Origin: DATBGZ01 sp036557785
Lineage (GTDB): Bacteria > Actinomycetota > Actinomycetes > Mycobacteriales > Micromonosporaceae
Direction: 5' to 3'
Assembly (NCBI GenBank): GCA_036557785.1
Contig: DATBGZ010000015.1
Span: forward strand, 158,863-222,862
DNA: 64,000 nt
Shown: piece after piece, positions 16,305 through 24,994 of the stretch
How the letters are laid out: the number at the start of each line of letters is the position of its first letter
Numbering within the stretch: the first letter of the stretch is position 1
The notes under the pieces: generated by a model
Databases searched by the model: none
What the model was told of the DNA's origin: nothing
What the model saw: the letters and a program-made list of their open reading frames with translations, nothing else
Translations under genes and position numbers: made by a program

Positions 16305-17770
16305 CGCCCGTCCAGCCGGAAGACGCGCCGGGGCAGGTGGTAGGCCAGGTCGGCCATGGTCTCGACGGCCTCGTCGTGGTCCAGGCGCCCTTCCACGACG
16401 AGCCGGGCGAGGTAGGCCGCGTCGACCCGGCGGGCGACCTGGTGGCGCACCGGGATCGAGCAGAACGCCCGGGTGTCGTCGACAAAGCCCGCGGTATTGG
16501 CGAACCCGGCGGTATCCGTGACCGCCTCGCGAAACCGGCGCAGCCCGTCCGGGGTGTCCAGGAACCACCACGGCGCGCCGAGGTAGAGCGCCGGGTAGCC
16601 ACCGGCGAGGGGGGCGAGCTCCCGGCTGAACGCCGTCTCGTCGAGCGTGTACAGCACCAACCGCAGCCGCGGATCGTTGCCGAACCGGTCCAGCAGCGGC
16701 CGCAGCGCCTGCGTGTACTCCGTGGCTCGCGGGATGTCCCCGCCGACATCGCGGCCGTGCGCGCGATGCAGCATGGCGTTGTGGTCGCGCACCGCCCCCG
16801 GGTGCAGTTGCATGACCAGACCGTCCTCAGTGGACATCTCGGCGAAGCGCAGCAGCATGTGCGCCCGGAACGCCTCCGCGTCGCCCGCGCGCTGCGGGTC
16901 TGCCGTGGCGTCGGCGTCGCCACGGGCACGCAGCCGCTGGAACAGCCGCGTCGCGTCGGCGTCGTCGAGGTCGAGGGTGAGCGCCGTGGGGTGGCCATGG
17001 TCGGTGCTGCGGGCCCCGGCTGTCAGGAAAGCCGCCCGCCGCGCCCGTACGGCCTGCAGGTACCCGGCGTAGGTCGTGGTGTCGACGCCGGTGAGTGCCG
17101 CGAGCTGGTCGAGGCGGGCGGCCCAGCCCGGCCAGTCAGGGTCGACGATGTCGTCGGGGCGAAACGTCGTGATGACCCGGCCGCCTGGCCCGCCCCAGCC
17201 GTCGGCCTCGAGCTTCGCGTGCGCCGCGAGGTCGTTGCACGCCGACTCGGTCGTGGCGAGCACCTCGATGCCGAACCGCTCGAAGAGCGCGCGCGGGCGG
17301 AATGCCGGCTCGGCGAGGCGGTCGACGAGACGGTCGTAGACCTCATCCGCGGTCTCGGGGCGCAACGGCGTATCGATGTGGAAGATCTCATCGAGGGTCA
17401 TCTCCAGCCACAGCCGCGACGGGGTGCCGCGCAGCAGGTGCCAGTGGTCGACGAACGTGCGCCAGATCGCCCGTCCGTCGGTCTCCACAGGCCCGCCGTC
17501 GAGCCGCCGCACGCCGAGCCGGTGCAGCGGCACGCCCTGGCTGTAGAGCATCCGGTTGATGTAGTGGTCCGGGACGATGAGCAGCCGTGCCGGGTCGCCG
17601 AAGGCCCGGTCATCCGCGAGGAGCCAGGGATCCACGTGGCCATGCGGCGAGATGATCGGCAACTTTGCCGCGTGCTGGAACAGAGTCCGGGCGACCTCAC
17701 GCTGGCGCGGCTCGGCGGGGAACAGCAGGTCCGGGTCTGTTCCGGTGGCGTTGGGTGGACTAGAGGTCAC
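16301..17770 (-). CDS. uxaC: Uronate isomerase
   Basis: 489 residues, close to the usual ~470. Motifs include LPIISPHGHVDP, the metal-binding HxH of this amidohydrolase-fold family, and DETAFSRELAPLAGGYPALY with WWFLDTPDGLRRFRE near the C-terminus. It interconverts D-glucuronate with D-fructuronate (and galacturonate with tagaturonate). The start GTG at 17770 has GAGGAG four nt upstream; the frame continues another 28 codons upstream without supporting features. Glucuronate released by the GH67 enzyme is the expected substrate. It forms a two-gene operon with uxuB, divergent from a LacI regulator. Confidence 0.95.
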   Translation of the reverse strand: MTSSPPNATGTDPDLLFPAEPRQREVARTLFQHAAKLPIISPHGHVDPWLLADDRAFGDPARLLIVPDHYINRMLYSQGVPLHRLGVRRLDGGPVETDGRAIWRTFVDHWHLLRGTPSRLWLEMTLDEIFHIDTPLRPETADEVYDRLVDRLAEPAFRPRALFERFGIEVLATTESACNDLAAHAKLEADGWGGPGGRVITTFRPDDIVDPDWPGWAARLDQLAALTGVDTTTYAGYLQAVRARRAAFLTAGARSTDHGHPTALTLDLDDADATRLFQRLRARGDADATADPQRAGDAEAFRAHMLLRFAEMSTEDGLVMQLHPGAVRDHNAMLHRAHGRDVGGDIPRATEYTQALRPLLDRFGNDPRLRLVLYTLDETAFSRELAPLAGGYPALYLGAPWWFLDTPDGLRRFREAVTDTAGFANTAGFVDDTRAFCSIPVRHQVARRVDAAYLARLVVEGRLDHDEAVETMADLAYHLPRRVFRLDGR

Positions 17771-17936
17771 GAGGCTCCTCGGGCGGCGTCGGGACGGGAG
17801 CACCCGGCTCCGGTGCAGGGTCGCTGCAGGGCTCGTCCAGTACGGTTGGTGCATGCCAGTACGGCAAACGATCGCAGCGATCCTAGCTCTCGCGGTGTCG
17901 GGCGCTCAAGAACGCCCCACCCGACCCACGACGATG

Positions 17937-17948
17937 GAAAACGATTTT
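17937..17948. promoter_or_regulatory. LacI-type operator on the uxaC side
   Basis: GAAAACGATTTT fits GnAAnCGnTTnC except for the last base. It is the second LacI-like site in the 334-bp uxaC/lacI intergenic region and lies 167 bp upstream of uxaC. I could not find a clear uxaC promoter. Confidence 0.4.
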
Positions 17949-17983
17949 GCTCGCCCACTGGAAAAAGAATGTCCGGGCAGCCA

Positions 17984-18012
17984 TTGACAGTGGGACAAAC
18001 GTTTGCATTAAT
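17984..18012 (+). promoter_or_regulatory. lacI promoter with embedded operator
   Basis: TTGACA (17984-17989), a 17-bp spacer and ATTAAT (18007-18012) make a good promoter for the LacI gene at 18105. The spacer contains the perfect palindrome CAAACGTTTG (17996-18005), the classic LacI-family core, which suggests autorepression and shared control with uxaC. Confidence 0.7.
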
Positions 18013-18104
18013 TGCTGCGCAATCCTGCCCTCGCCCTGCGGAGGACCGGACCCCGGCACCGCGATCCCCGCGGGCACGGGAGTTACCGACGAAGGGAGCG
18101 CGTC

Positions 18105-19199
18105 GTGCCCGCGACAATCCGGGACGTAGCACGGGCATGTGGGGTGCACGTGTCGACGGTATCGCGGACGTTCTCGGCGCCGGGTCTCGTCAACGCGGAG
18201 ACCCGCAGCCGGGTCCTCGCCGCGGCCGAGCAACTCGGGTACCGACCCAACCGAGCCGCCCGCGCTCTCATCACGGGGCGGACCACCAACCTCGGCGTCA
18301 TCGTCGCCGATATCACGAACCCGTACTTCCCGCCCATGATCAAGGCGGCTCAGAGCCAGGCGAGGCTGCACGACCACCACGTCTTCGTCGCCGACACTGA
18401 CGAGGACCCCGCGGTCGAAGAGGAGCTGGTCCGCACGCTCGCCACCCAGGTGGACGGTCTCCTGCTCTGCAGCCCCCGCATGTCCGGCCCCGCGCTGGAG
18501 GCGGTGGCGGGTGAGGTGCCGATCGTCCTCGTGAACCGGATCGTCGAGGGCATCCCGGCGGTGCTGATGGACCTCGATGCGGGGGCACGTCAGGCGATCG
18601 ACCATCTCGCCGACCTCGGCCACGAGCAGCTCGCCTACGTGGGCGGACCGGCCACCTCCTGGACCAACAAGGAGCTTCGTCGGGCATCGGTCAGCGCGGC
18701 CAAACACCGCGGCGTACGGCTGACCCACCTCGGGCCGTTTCCGCCGAACCAGGTCGGCGGCCAGACAGCGGCGCCCGCCGTACGGACCAGTGGTGCCACC
18801 GGTGTCTTCGCGTTCAACGACAGTGTGGCGATCGGCCTCATGGAGACACTGCGGGCCGAGGGCGTCGCGGTGCCGGAACAGATCAGCATCGTCGGCGTCG
18901 ACGATATCCCCCAGGCCGAGCTGGTCCGGCTCACGACCGTCGCGACGCCGACCGACGAGGCGGGCCGCACGGCCGTGGAGATGCTCCTGCAGCGCGACAG
19001 CGGGCGCGGCTCCCGGGGCGGCGCCGCGACACGAGCACCGGTCGCCGGGCACCGCAGCCTGCCGACGAGCCTCGTCGTGCGCGCGTCGACCGCCCCGCCG
19101 CCTCCCACGACGCCTGCCCCACGCTCCGGCGGGCGCTCACGTGCTCGGGCGCACGACACCGACCGCCGTGCGGGCGACGACCTCACCGCTCGCGTCTAA
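18105..19199 (+). CDS. LacI-family regulator, probably of uronate/xylan genes
   Basis: 364 residues. The N-terminal HTH reads TIRDVARACGVHVSTVSRTF followed by the hinge-type helix (RPNRAARALITGRT). A periplasmic-binding-like sensor domain follows (LGVIVADITNPYFPPMI; VFAFNDSVAIGL; ISIVGVDDIPQ). The start GTG has GAAGGGAG upstream. Divergent from uxaC-uxuB and preceded by two LacI operators, it probably senses a uronate or aldouronic acid and represses the glucuronoxylan genes, including those at 4.4 and 14.5 kb with the same core; this is inference. Its Pro/Arg-rich tail is longer than usual and overlaps the convergent glycosidase gene by 63 bp. Confidence 0.88.
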   Translation: MPATIRDVARACGVHVSTVSRTFSAPGLVNAETRSRVLAAAEQLGYRPNRAARALITGRTTNLGVIVADITNPYFPPMIKAAQSQARLHDHHVFVADTDEDPAVEEELVRTLATQVDGLLLCSPRMSGPALEAVAGEVPIVLVNRIVEGIPAVLMDLDAGARQAIDHLADLGHEQLAYVGGPATSWTNKELRRASVSAAKHRGVRLTHLGPFPPNQVGGQTAAPAVRTSGATGVFAFNDSVAIGLMETLRAEGVAVPEQISIVGVDDIPQAELVRLTTVATPTDEAGRTAVEMLLQRDSGRGSRGGAATRAPVAGHRSLPTSLVVRASTAPPPPTTPAPRSGGRSRARAHDTDRRAGDDLTARV

Positions 19200-20777
19200 C
19201 TCCACCCGCTCGTTGCCGGCGACCCTCAGGTCGACCCGGAACCGTTGCGTAGCAAGGGTTCCGGCAATGGGCCGGGCACTCATGCCGACGATGGCGCGGA
19301 CCTGGCCCGCGCGGTCGGTGACCAGGCGCCATCCGTGCGGGAAGTTCGCGTGCAGCTCGCCGTCGCGGTAGAGCACCGCCCCGGACCCGTCGTGCACGAA
19401 CTCATATTCCGTTGCGTCTATGATCCGCGCGTACCCGATCGCGTAATCCATGCCGGCCGGCGTCAGCGCCGTGCACCACACCTCGCCCTCGGGTCGGGGC
19501 AGGATGCCGGCGAGGCGCTCGATCGCGTCGAGCGTCCACAGGATCGCCGGCGAGTACTGCTCCGTGAAGCCCTGCTCACCCGTCCACGGGTGCAGGGTCT
19601 GTGGGAAACGCGTCATCCGGGCCACAGCGCCCAGCACGCTGTGCAGGGCCCAGCTCAGCTCGACGTGGTGGCCATGGTGCTCGAAGGCGTGTGGTGCGCG
19701 CAGCAGTGAGAGGAAGTTCGTCGGCCCCGCCCAGGAGTTGCGGGCCCAGTCGTGGTCGAAGCGAGGATCGTCCATGGCTAGGGAGGTGAACGGATAGCGG
19801 GCGAAGAACTTGCGGGAGTTCAGCAGGTACCGGCGGGCAGCGGCTTCGAAGAGGCCAGCATCACCGATCTCGCACGCGAGCACCCGAAGCAGCACATCGG
19901 ACTGCACCCGAACGAACGCACCGGTCCGGTCGCGGTCGTAGAACATGCCATCGGCGCGGTCGTAGCACTGGTCGAACAATGCCCGCGTGCTGTGTCGTTC
20001 GCGGGCGAGCCATTCGGTGGCATCCTCGCCCAGCGCCCGCGCGATCCGGGCGAGGTAGCGCCGCTGGCAGGCGACGTTCGCGGTCAGGTCGGGAGCGAGG
20101 TACGGCAGCACCGGGCAGTCCGGGTCGTAGGCGGTCGCGTCCTCGTGGAGGGTCGTGTCGGGCACATGCCAGAACCGGGGCGACGCGTCGTGACCGGTGT
20201 CGAAGGTGCAGAACGCCTCCACGCATCCGGTGCGGCGGGTGTCCCGATGTGCGGCGAGCCAGGCGTCGTTTCGGGCCATGGGCACGTACATGGCCCCCAA
20301 CAGCGCCGTGTCGCCGGTCAGCGCGGCGTGGTTCCAGACACTTCGTGCGAGCGGGGTCACTATCTGGATCTGGCGATAGGAGGCACCGGCGTCGGTCACC
20401 TTGTAGGGCAACAGCCCGTCATCGCGGATCCGCTCGGCGAAGAGCATGAACGTGTCGCGAGCCACCGCGGGCAGGAAGCGGCCGAGCACCTCCGCGCTGA
20501 TCGTGCCGGTGCTCTCCAGCCAGGTACCGCGGTAGACCCCGCCCTCGCGCAGCACCGGTGCTCCGCCGCCGCCGCCGTGGATGCAGGCGCTGATGAGCTC
20601 GGCCACAGCCCGGTTCCAAACGTCCACCAGCGGCCCGCCGCTCGCCGCCATCCGTACGCCGTGGCGTGCCCACTGGTCCAGCAACGCTGCCGGCACGGAC
20701 CCGGGCGGGGCCGCGACAACGGTGCGGATGTCGTTGTCCCGCAGCCGTTGCAGCACTCCCCCTGGCTCTGTCACCAC
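19137..20777 (-). CDS. Putative (alpha/alpha)6-barrel glycoside hydrolase, MGH1/GH63-like
   Basis: 546 residues, no signal peptide. Segments such as YRGTWLESTGTISAEVLGR, VWNHAALTGDTALL, YLLNSRKFFARYPFTSLAMD and WAGPTNFLSLLRAPHAFEHH recall the six-hairpin glycosidase fold of the MGH1-like/GH63-like group. A small beta domain closes the protein. I cannot assign substrate or catalytic residues with confidence. The gene lies downstream of the GH5 gene with a MITE-like element between, and its 3' end overlaps the LacI gene tail-to-tail by 63 bp. The start is one of two adjacent GTGs behind GAGGGGA; the second gives better spacing. Expected role: intracellular breakdown of an imported plant oligosaccharide. 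Confidence 0.65.
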   Translation of the reverse strand: MVTEPGGVLQRLRDNDIRTVVAAPPGSVPAALLDQWARHGVRMAASGGPLVDVWNRAVAELISACIHGGGGGAPVLREGGVYRGTWLESTGTISAEVLGRFLPAVARDTFMLFAERIRDDGLLPYKVTDAGASYRQIQIVTPLARSVWNHAALTGDTALLGAMYVPMARNDAWLAAHRDTRRTGCVEAFCTFDTGHDASPRFWHVPDTTLHEDATAYDPDCPVLPYLAPDLTANVACQRRYLARIARALGEDATEWLARERHSTRALFDQCYDRADGMFYDRDRTGAFVRVQSDVLLRVLACEIGDAGLFEAAARRYLLNSRKFFARYPFTSLAMDDPRFDHDWARNSWAGPTNFLSLLRAPHAFEHHGHHVELSWALHSVLGAVARMTRFPQTLHPWTGEQGFTEQYSPAILWTLDAIERLAGILPRPEGEVWCTALTPAGMDYAIGYARIIDATEYEFVHDGSGAVLYRDGELHANFPHGWRLVTDRAGQVRAIVGMSARPIAGTLATQRFRVDLRVAGNERVELDASGEVVARTAVGVVRPST

Positions 20778-20847
20778 ACTCCCCTCAGCCGTTCATCATG
20801 GCCGATGTCACGCGCTGTGAACGACGCTCGTGGCGGCGGCCGTGCGT

Positions 20848-21124
20848 GCTCGACCCGCTTTGCTTTGGTGCGTTTCACGCAACACCCCGCTGTGCTGGCT
20901 CAATAGATTGATTTGAGGTATTCAACATCCACTCGCCGTCACGGAGCGTGAAGGACCTCGGGATGCGGCCCAAGCCCGGCACCGGTGCGAAGCCCGGCGC
21001 CATCGAGGCGGCCCACTCGATCACCCTCCGTCACGGCTCACGATAAATCGATTTCCTCCTCTTCGACGATATACGCAGGTCAGGTGGTGTTGCGCCAGCC
21101 GCACCATGGCAAAGCGGTCAACGC
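20848..21124. mobile_element. MITE-like element, copy A
   Basis: This occupies the 349-bp gap between the two glycosidase genes. The left end (20857-20898: GCTTTGCTTTGGTGC, then CGCAACA) is an imperfect inverted repeat of the right end (21075-21117, complement GCTTTGCCATGGTGC, then GCGCAACA). Both ends match those of the element at 54626-54943, including TATA and AGGTCAG next to the right end. The interiors differ. No coding capacity is seen. A weak LacI-like site (TAAATCGATTTC, 21044-21055) lies inside and may be chance. Confidence 0.55.
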
Positions 21125-21126
21125 AC

Positions 21127-22569
21127 TTACATGCTCGGGAGCGCGTTCGAATCACTATCCGTAGCATTCGGAGACTGACCCTCGACGCCGGCGAGGTGGT
21201 CGCGCAGCGTCTGGACCAGGCGCGAGCGCACCAGGCAGTTCTCGAGCCGGAACGAGGCCGCGAGCTCGCGGGCGCGCTCGGCGGTGACGCCGCGGAACAA
21301 CTCGCCGTAGCGCTGCGCGAGCGGTTCGGCGAGCAGGATGTGCCGCACCAGCAACGCGATGTGCTGCCGGCGACCCCAGGGCCACGGCTGGTACTCGGGG
21401 AACTCGCGATCGAATAGCGACTCGATCGGGTCGAGCAGGTCGCGAACCCCGGCATCTCGGCCCGCCCAGGAGTCCACGCCCAACCGCGCCTTCGTCTCGA
21501 GGATCGGCTCGACGTACCGAAGGTAGGAGCTGTCCGGGTTCGCGTAGGCGATGCCCTGCAGCCCGATGTCCTTGTATGTCCACAGTGCCCAACTCGCGCC
21601 GTGCTCGGCGTAGATCTCCAACTGGTCGCGCAGCAGCCGGTAGCGCCACTCGTCCTCGCTCGGGTAGACCGGGCCGAACTCGCCGATCCAGATCGGCGTG
21701 CCGGTCTCGCGCATGAACGCCGTCCGGCGCAGGAAGGCGCGCTCCACCACGCCGCGGTCGAACTGCTCGCCGCGCACCGGACCGGGGTATCCGGTCGCGT
21801 CGCCCGCGATGCCGGGCAGCGCGTAGTCATGCGCGGTATAGACGGTGTTCGGCAACGGATCGCCGGGGTCGAAGACCGAGAAGTCGCTGGAGTACTTGTT
21901 GCCATCGAGGAACAGGATGTGTCGGTTGTCGATGGCCCGGATCGCCTTCTCCAGCCGGGCGTAGAAGGCCGGCAGCACGCTGCCCGTACGGTCGGAGGGT
22001 TCGTTGATCGGGTTAAACCCGGCGACCTCTGGTCGACCCTGGTACCGCTCGGCTAGCGCCTCCCACAGGTGCACCACGCGGTCCTGGAAGTGCCGGTGGA
22101 CCCAGAACTCGGCCACGTGCGTCGGGTTGTCGCTGTGCCAGTGCTCGTTCTGCCGTCCGGGCAACGCGTGCAGGTCGATCACGGAGTAGAGGCCATGCCG
22201 GGCGAGCGTCGAGATCACCCGATCGAGGTGCGCGAAGCCGGACTCCTTGAGCTCAAAGGGGGCGGCGTCGTCCTCGAAGTGCCGGTAGCTGACGGGGATC
22301 CGCACGGAGTTCAGCCCGATGCCGGCGAGCAGCGCGGCATCGGCATCGGTGAAGAAGCCGGCCAGGAACTCGTCGAAAAACGCGTCGTACGCCGGCTCCC
22401 CCATGGCCTCGCGCATGACCCGCCGAATGGTGGACTCGTTGCCGGGGTAGCCGGTGATGAAATTCTCCATGTTCATCCAGCCACCCAGGCCGAAGCCGGT
22501 CAGCCGGACCGTGTTGCCGGCCTCGTCGCTCAGCCGGTCGCCGTCGACACGCAACCAAGACAGGGACAC
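21127..22569 (-). CDS. GH5-family glycoside hydrolase (intracellular)
   Basis: 480 residues of the cellulase-like GH5 clan-A fold. VRLTGFGLGGWMNMENF near the start, VRIPVSYRHF (~89-98) and VIDLHALPG (~130-138) are typical. The acid/base is Glu190 (NPINEPSD) and the nucleophile Glu297 (IWIGEFGPV). The C-terminal ~100 residues are helical and less typical. No signal peptide. Specificity in GH5 is broad (beta-glucan, mannan, xylan, glucosides), so it cannot be called. The GTG starts directly after the TGA of the oxidoreductase gene with AAGGAG six nt upstream, so the two are one operon. Confidence 0.88.
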   Translation of the reverse strand: MSLSWLRVDGDRLSDEAGNTVRLTGFGLGGWMNMENFITGYPGNESTIRRVMREAMGEPAYDAFFDEFLAGFFTDADAALLAGIGLNSVRIPVSYRHFEDDAAPFELKESGFAHLDRVISTLARHGLYSVIDLHALPGRQNEHWHSDNPTHVAEFWVHRHFQDRVVHLWEALAERYQGRPEVAGFNPINEPSDRTGSVLPAFYARLEKAIRAIDNRHILFLDGNKYSSDFSVFDPGDPLPNTVYTAHDYALPGIAGDATGYPGPVRGEQFDRGVVERAFLRRTAFMRETGTPIWIGEFGPVYPSEDEWRYRLLRDQLEIYAEHGASWALWTYKDIGLQGIAYANPDSSYLRYVEPILETKARLGVDSWAGRDAGVRDLLDPIESLFDREFPEYQPWPWGRRQHIALLVRHILLAEPLAQRYGELFRGVTAERARELAASFRLENCLVRSRLVQTLRDHLAGVEGQSPNATDSDSNALPSM

Positions 22570-23955
22570 TCAGGACTCCTTGAGAAGCTCGGGATCGATG
22601 AGCTTGGCGACGTCGTACGCCCGGCCCGCGCTGGCGGAGGCGTTGGCAGCCAGGCCGGTGAGCAGCGCGAGCGCACCGTCGATCTCGGTGGCCCGCCGGC
22701 CCAGTGGATCGACGGTCAGGGCACTGCCGGAGAAGAGGTCCGCGAGCAGCCGGGCGTCGCCGCCGCCATGGGCGTCGCGGGTAACTTCAGCAATGTCCAC
22801 TGTGTACGGTTTCTGCCAGAACGGATGGACCGTCAGCGTGGTCCACCCGTTCTCGATGCCGGAGTGGCCGGGGTAGAGCGAAGCGATCGTGCCCGCGGTC
22901 GCCGACGCGCCCTCGGCCGGCAACGCGACATGCGCGGTCTCGACGACCTCGAGCTCGAGCCGTCCCTTCGAGCCGTTGACCATGAGGCGGTAGCCCTCCC
23001 ATGGCGCGTAGGCATTGAGGTGGTACGTCATCGTGGCGCCGGAGTCGTAGCGCACCAGGACAGCCATATCGTCGTGGATGCTCACCCCGGGGGCGAAGAC
23101 GTTGCGGTCCCGGATGTAGCCGTCCTCGCCCTCGGCGTCGCGGTAGAGCTCGCGCATGCGCGGCTGGCGGTCCAGGTCCAGCGCGAACGGGTCGCCCTTG
23201 GCGGCAGGCGAGCCGTACGCCCGCTCATACCCGCGGTCGTAGCCATGCCGGTCGCCGGCCCGGTCGCCGTAGAAGAAGAGCCGGCTCGCCGCGAACACCC
23301 GTGCTGGGCGGGCAGCCAGCCACCAGTTCACCAGGTCGAAGTGGTGGCTCGCCTTGTGCACCAGGAGTCCGCCGGAGTTGGTGACGTCGCGGTGCCAGCG
23401 GCGGAAGTAGTCGGCACCGTGGCGGATGTCCAGCAGCCATTCGAAGTGCACCGAGCCCACGTCACCCACCACGTGCTCGGCGAGCAGCTCGCGTACCTTC
23501 TCGTGAGTCGGGTTGTACCGGTAGTTGAAGGCCACCGCCACGGTCGGTGCTGGCCGACCCTCGGCCCGCGCCCGCTGCCGGGCACTGCGCGCCGCGAGCA
23601 GGATCCGGGTGCCGCTCTCGGCGGTCGTGGTCATGGGCTTCTCGGTGATGACGCTCCGAGCGGCATCGAGCGCCGCCACGATGTACCGTTCGTGCGTGGC
23701 ATCCACGGACGTCACGATGACCACGTCGACCCGTTCCTTGGCGAGCATCGCGCCGAAGTCGTTGGCGTGGTAGGCAGGCACGGCCGGATGACCGATCTCA
23801 GCGAGCCACCGGTTGTGCGCCGCGATCCGGGCGAGGTTGACATCGGCGAAGGCGACGAGCTCGGCGGCGTCCGCGTGCGCGGTCACCAGTGACCGTACGA
23901 ACGTCTCGGCCCGCGCCCCGGCGCCGACCACGGCATAGCGCTGGCGGAGGGTCAT
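22570..23955 (-). CDS. Gfo/Idh/MocA-family oxidoreductase
   Basis: 461 residues. A Rossmann N-terminus (YAVVGAGARAETFVRSLV), the diagnostic EKPMTTT segment, and a C-terminal alpha/beta domain with SGGLLVHKASHHFDLVNWWL holding the usual His pair. These NAD(P)-dependent enzymes act on sugars or cyclitols, and some NAD-dependent members cleave glycosides. Several insertions make it longer than the usual 330-390. It sits in an operon with the GH5 enzyme, so it may modify the sugar released, or take part in oxidation-assisted glycoside cleavage. I prefer the ATG at 23955 (GGGAG upstream) to the GTG four codons earlier. Confidence 0.85.
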   Translation of the reverse strand: MTLRQRYAVVGAGARAETFVRSLVTAHADAAELVAFADVNLARIAAHNRWLAEIGHPAVPAYHANDFGAMLAKERVDVVIVTSVDATHERYIVAALDAARSVITEKPMTTTAESGTRILLAARSARQRARAEGRPAPTVAVAFNYRYNPTHEKVRELLAEHVVGDVGSVHFEWLLDIRHGADYFRRWHRDVTNSGGLLVHKASHHFDLVNWWLAARPARVFAASRLFFYGDRAGDRHGYDRGYERAYGSPAAKGDPFALDLDRQPRMRELYRDAEGEDGYIRDRNVFAPGVSIHDDMAVLVRYDSGATMTYHLNAYAPWEGYRLMVNGSKGRLELEVVETAHVALPAEGASATAGTIASLYPGHSGIENGWTTLTVHPFWQKPYTVDIAEVTRDAHGGGDARLLADLFSGSALTVDPLGRRATEIDGALALLTGLAANASASAGRAYDVAKLIDPELLKES

Positions 23956-23967
23956 GGCTGCTCCCAC

Positions 23968-24013
23968 GAAAACGTTTCACAGCAGCCTAGACGCGGAGCG
24001 CCGCCACGATCAA
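23968..24013 (-). promoter_or_regulatory. Promoter and LacI operator of the oxidoreductase-GH5 operon
   Basis: Minus-strand TTGATC (24013-24008) and TAGGCT (23989-23984) are 18 bp apart. The LacI-like GAAAACGTTTCA (23968-23979) lies at the expected transcription start, 13 bp before the ATG. The arrangement is the same as at 26203-26252 and 27350-27396. Confidence 0.6.
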
Positions 24014-24055
24014 CCAGCGACCGTGCGCGGCGTCCGACGATCGAGGGCGGACGGG

Positions 24056-24988
24056 CTACTTGATGCCGGTCGTGGCGATACCGCGGATGAGCCAGCGCTG
24101 GCCGAACAGGAAGATGAAGAACAGCGGTACGAGCGAGACGACGGACATGGAGAACATCGCGCCGTAGTCGGACGTGCTCGTGGCGTCCAGGTACATGTTC
24201 AGTGCGACCGCGGCGGTCTTGTCCTTCAACCGGGTCAGGTAGAGCAGCTGGGTGAAGAAGTCATTCCAGGTCCAGATGAAGGTGAAGATGGCCGTCGTCG
24301 CCAGTGCGGGCGTCATCAGCGGCAGGATGATCCGCGAGTAGATCCGGAAGTGGCCCGCGCCGTCGATGCGCGCCGCCTCGTCCAGCTCACGCGGCAGACC
24401 GCGGATGAACTGCACCATGAGGAAGACGAAGAACGCGTCGGTGGCGAGGAACTTCGGCACGATCATCGGATAGAAGGTGTTCACCCAGCCGAACTGCCGG
24501 AAGACGATGAACTGCGGCACGACCGTGACCTGGAACGGCAGCATCAGCGTGAGCAGCATGGTCGCGAACATGAACCCGCGCCCGCGAAAGCGCATGCGCG
24601 CGAAGGCGTATGCCGCGAGCGAGCAGGAGATGAGATTGCCGATGATCGCTCCGACCGCGATGATCACGGAGTTCCAGAGGAACCGGCTGAACGGGTAGGC
24701 GAACGCGTTCCAGCCGTGCGCGTAGTTCGCGAACGTCGGCGCGTTCGGGATCAGCCCCAGCTCCCGGAAGATGGTGTCGGTCGGCTTGAACGAGCTCGCC
24801 AGCAGCCACAGCAGTGGATAGATCATCGTCAGCGCCAGTGCCGACAGCAGGACGTGCTTGACGACCGAGCCCCAGGAGAAGACCCGGCGCCGTCGGCGAA
24901 GCGGGGTCGGGGCAGGGCTCGGGACCGGGCCGGGCTCACCCGACTTCGCGGTGCGCGGTGGGCTCAGCGTGGGCGGTGTCGTCGTCAT
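24056..24988 (-). CDS. ABC sugar permease, MalG-type
   Basis: 310 residues, six helices, with the EAA loop LPRELDEAARIDGAGHFRIY. The basic, Pro-rich N-terminus is cytoplasmic. The C-terminus FGQRWLIRGIATTGIK is typical of the CUT1 MalG-type subunit. The ATG lies 6 bp downstream of the MalF-type gene's stop, so they are co-transcribed. Partner of the permease at 24995 and probably of the binding protein at 27557. The cargo is likely a plant oligosaccharide; no ATPase is encoded. Confidence 0.92.
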   Translation of the reverse strand: MTTTPPTLSPPRTAKSGEPGPVPSPAPTPLRRRRRVFSWGSVVKHVLLSALALTMIYPLLWLLASSFKPTDTIFRELGLIPNAPTFANYAHGWNAFAYPFSRFLWNSVIIAVGAIIGNLISCSLAAYAFARMRFRGRGFMFATMLLTLMLPFQVTVVPQFIVFRQFGWVNTFYPMIVPKFLATDAFFVFLMVQFIRGLPRELDEAARIDGAGHFRIYSRIILPLMTPALATTAIFTFIWTWNDFFTQLLYLTRLKDKTAAVALNMYLDATSTSDYGAMFSMSVVSLVPLFFIFLFGQRWLIRGIATTGIK

Positions 24989-24994
24989 GCTGGC

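Noticed and set aside
21044..21055. TAAATCGATTTC as LacI operator of the glycosidase at 19137
   Set aside because: It lies within the MITE-like element about 270 bp upstream of the start, lacks an adjacent promoter and misses the first consensus base; kept only as a remark.
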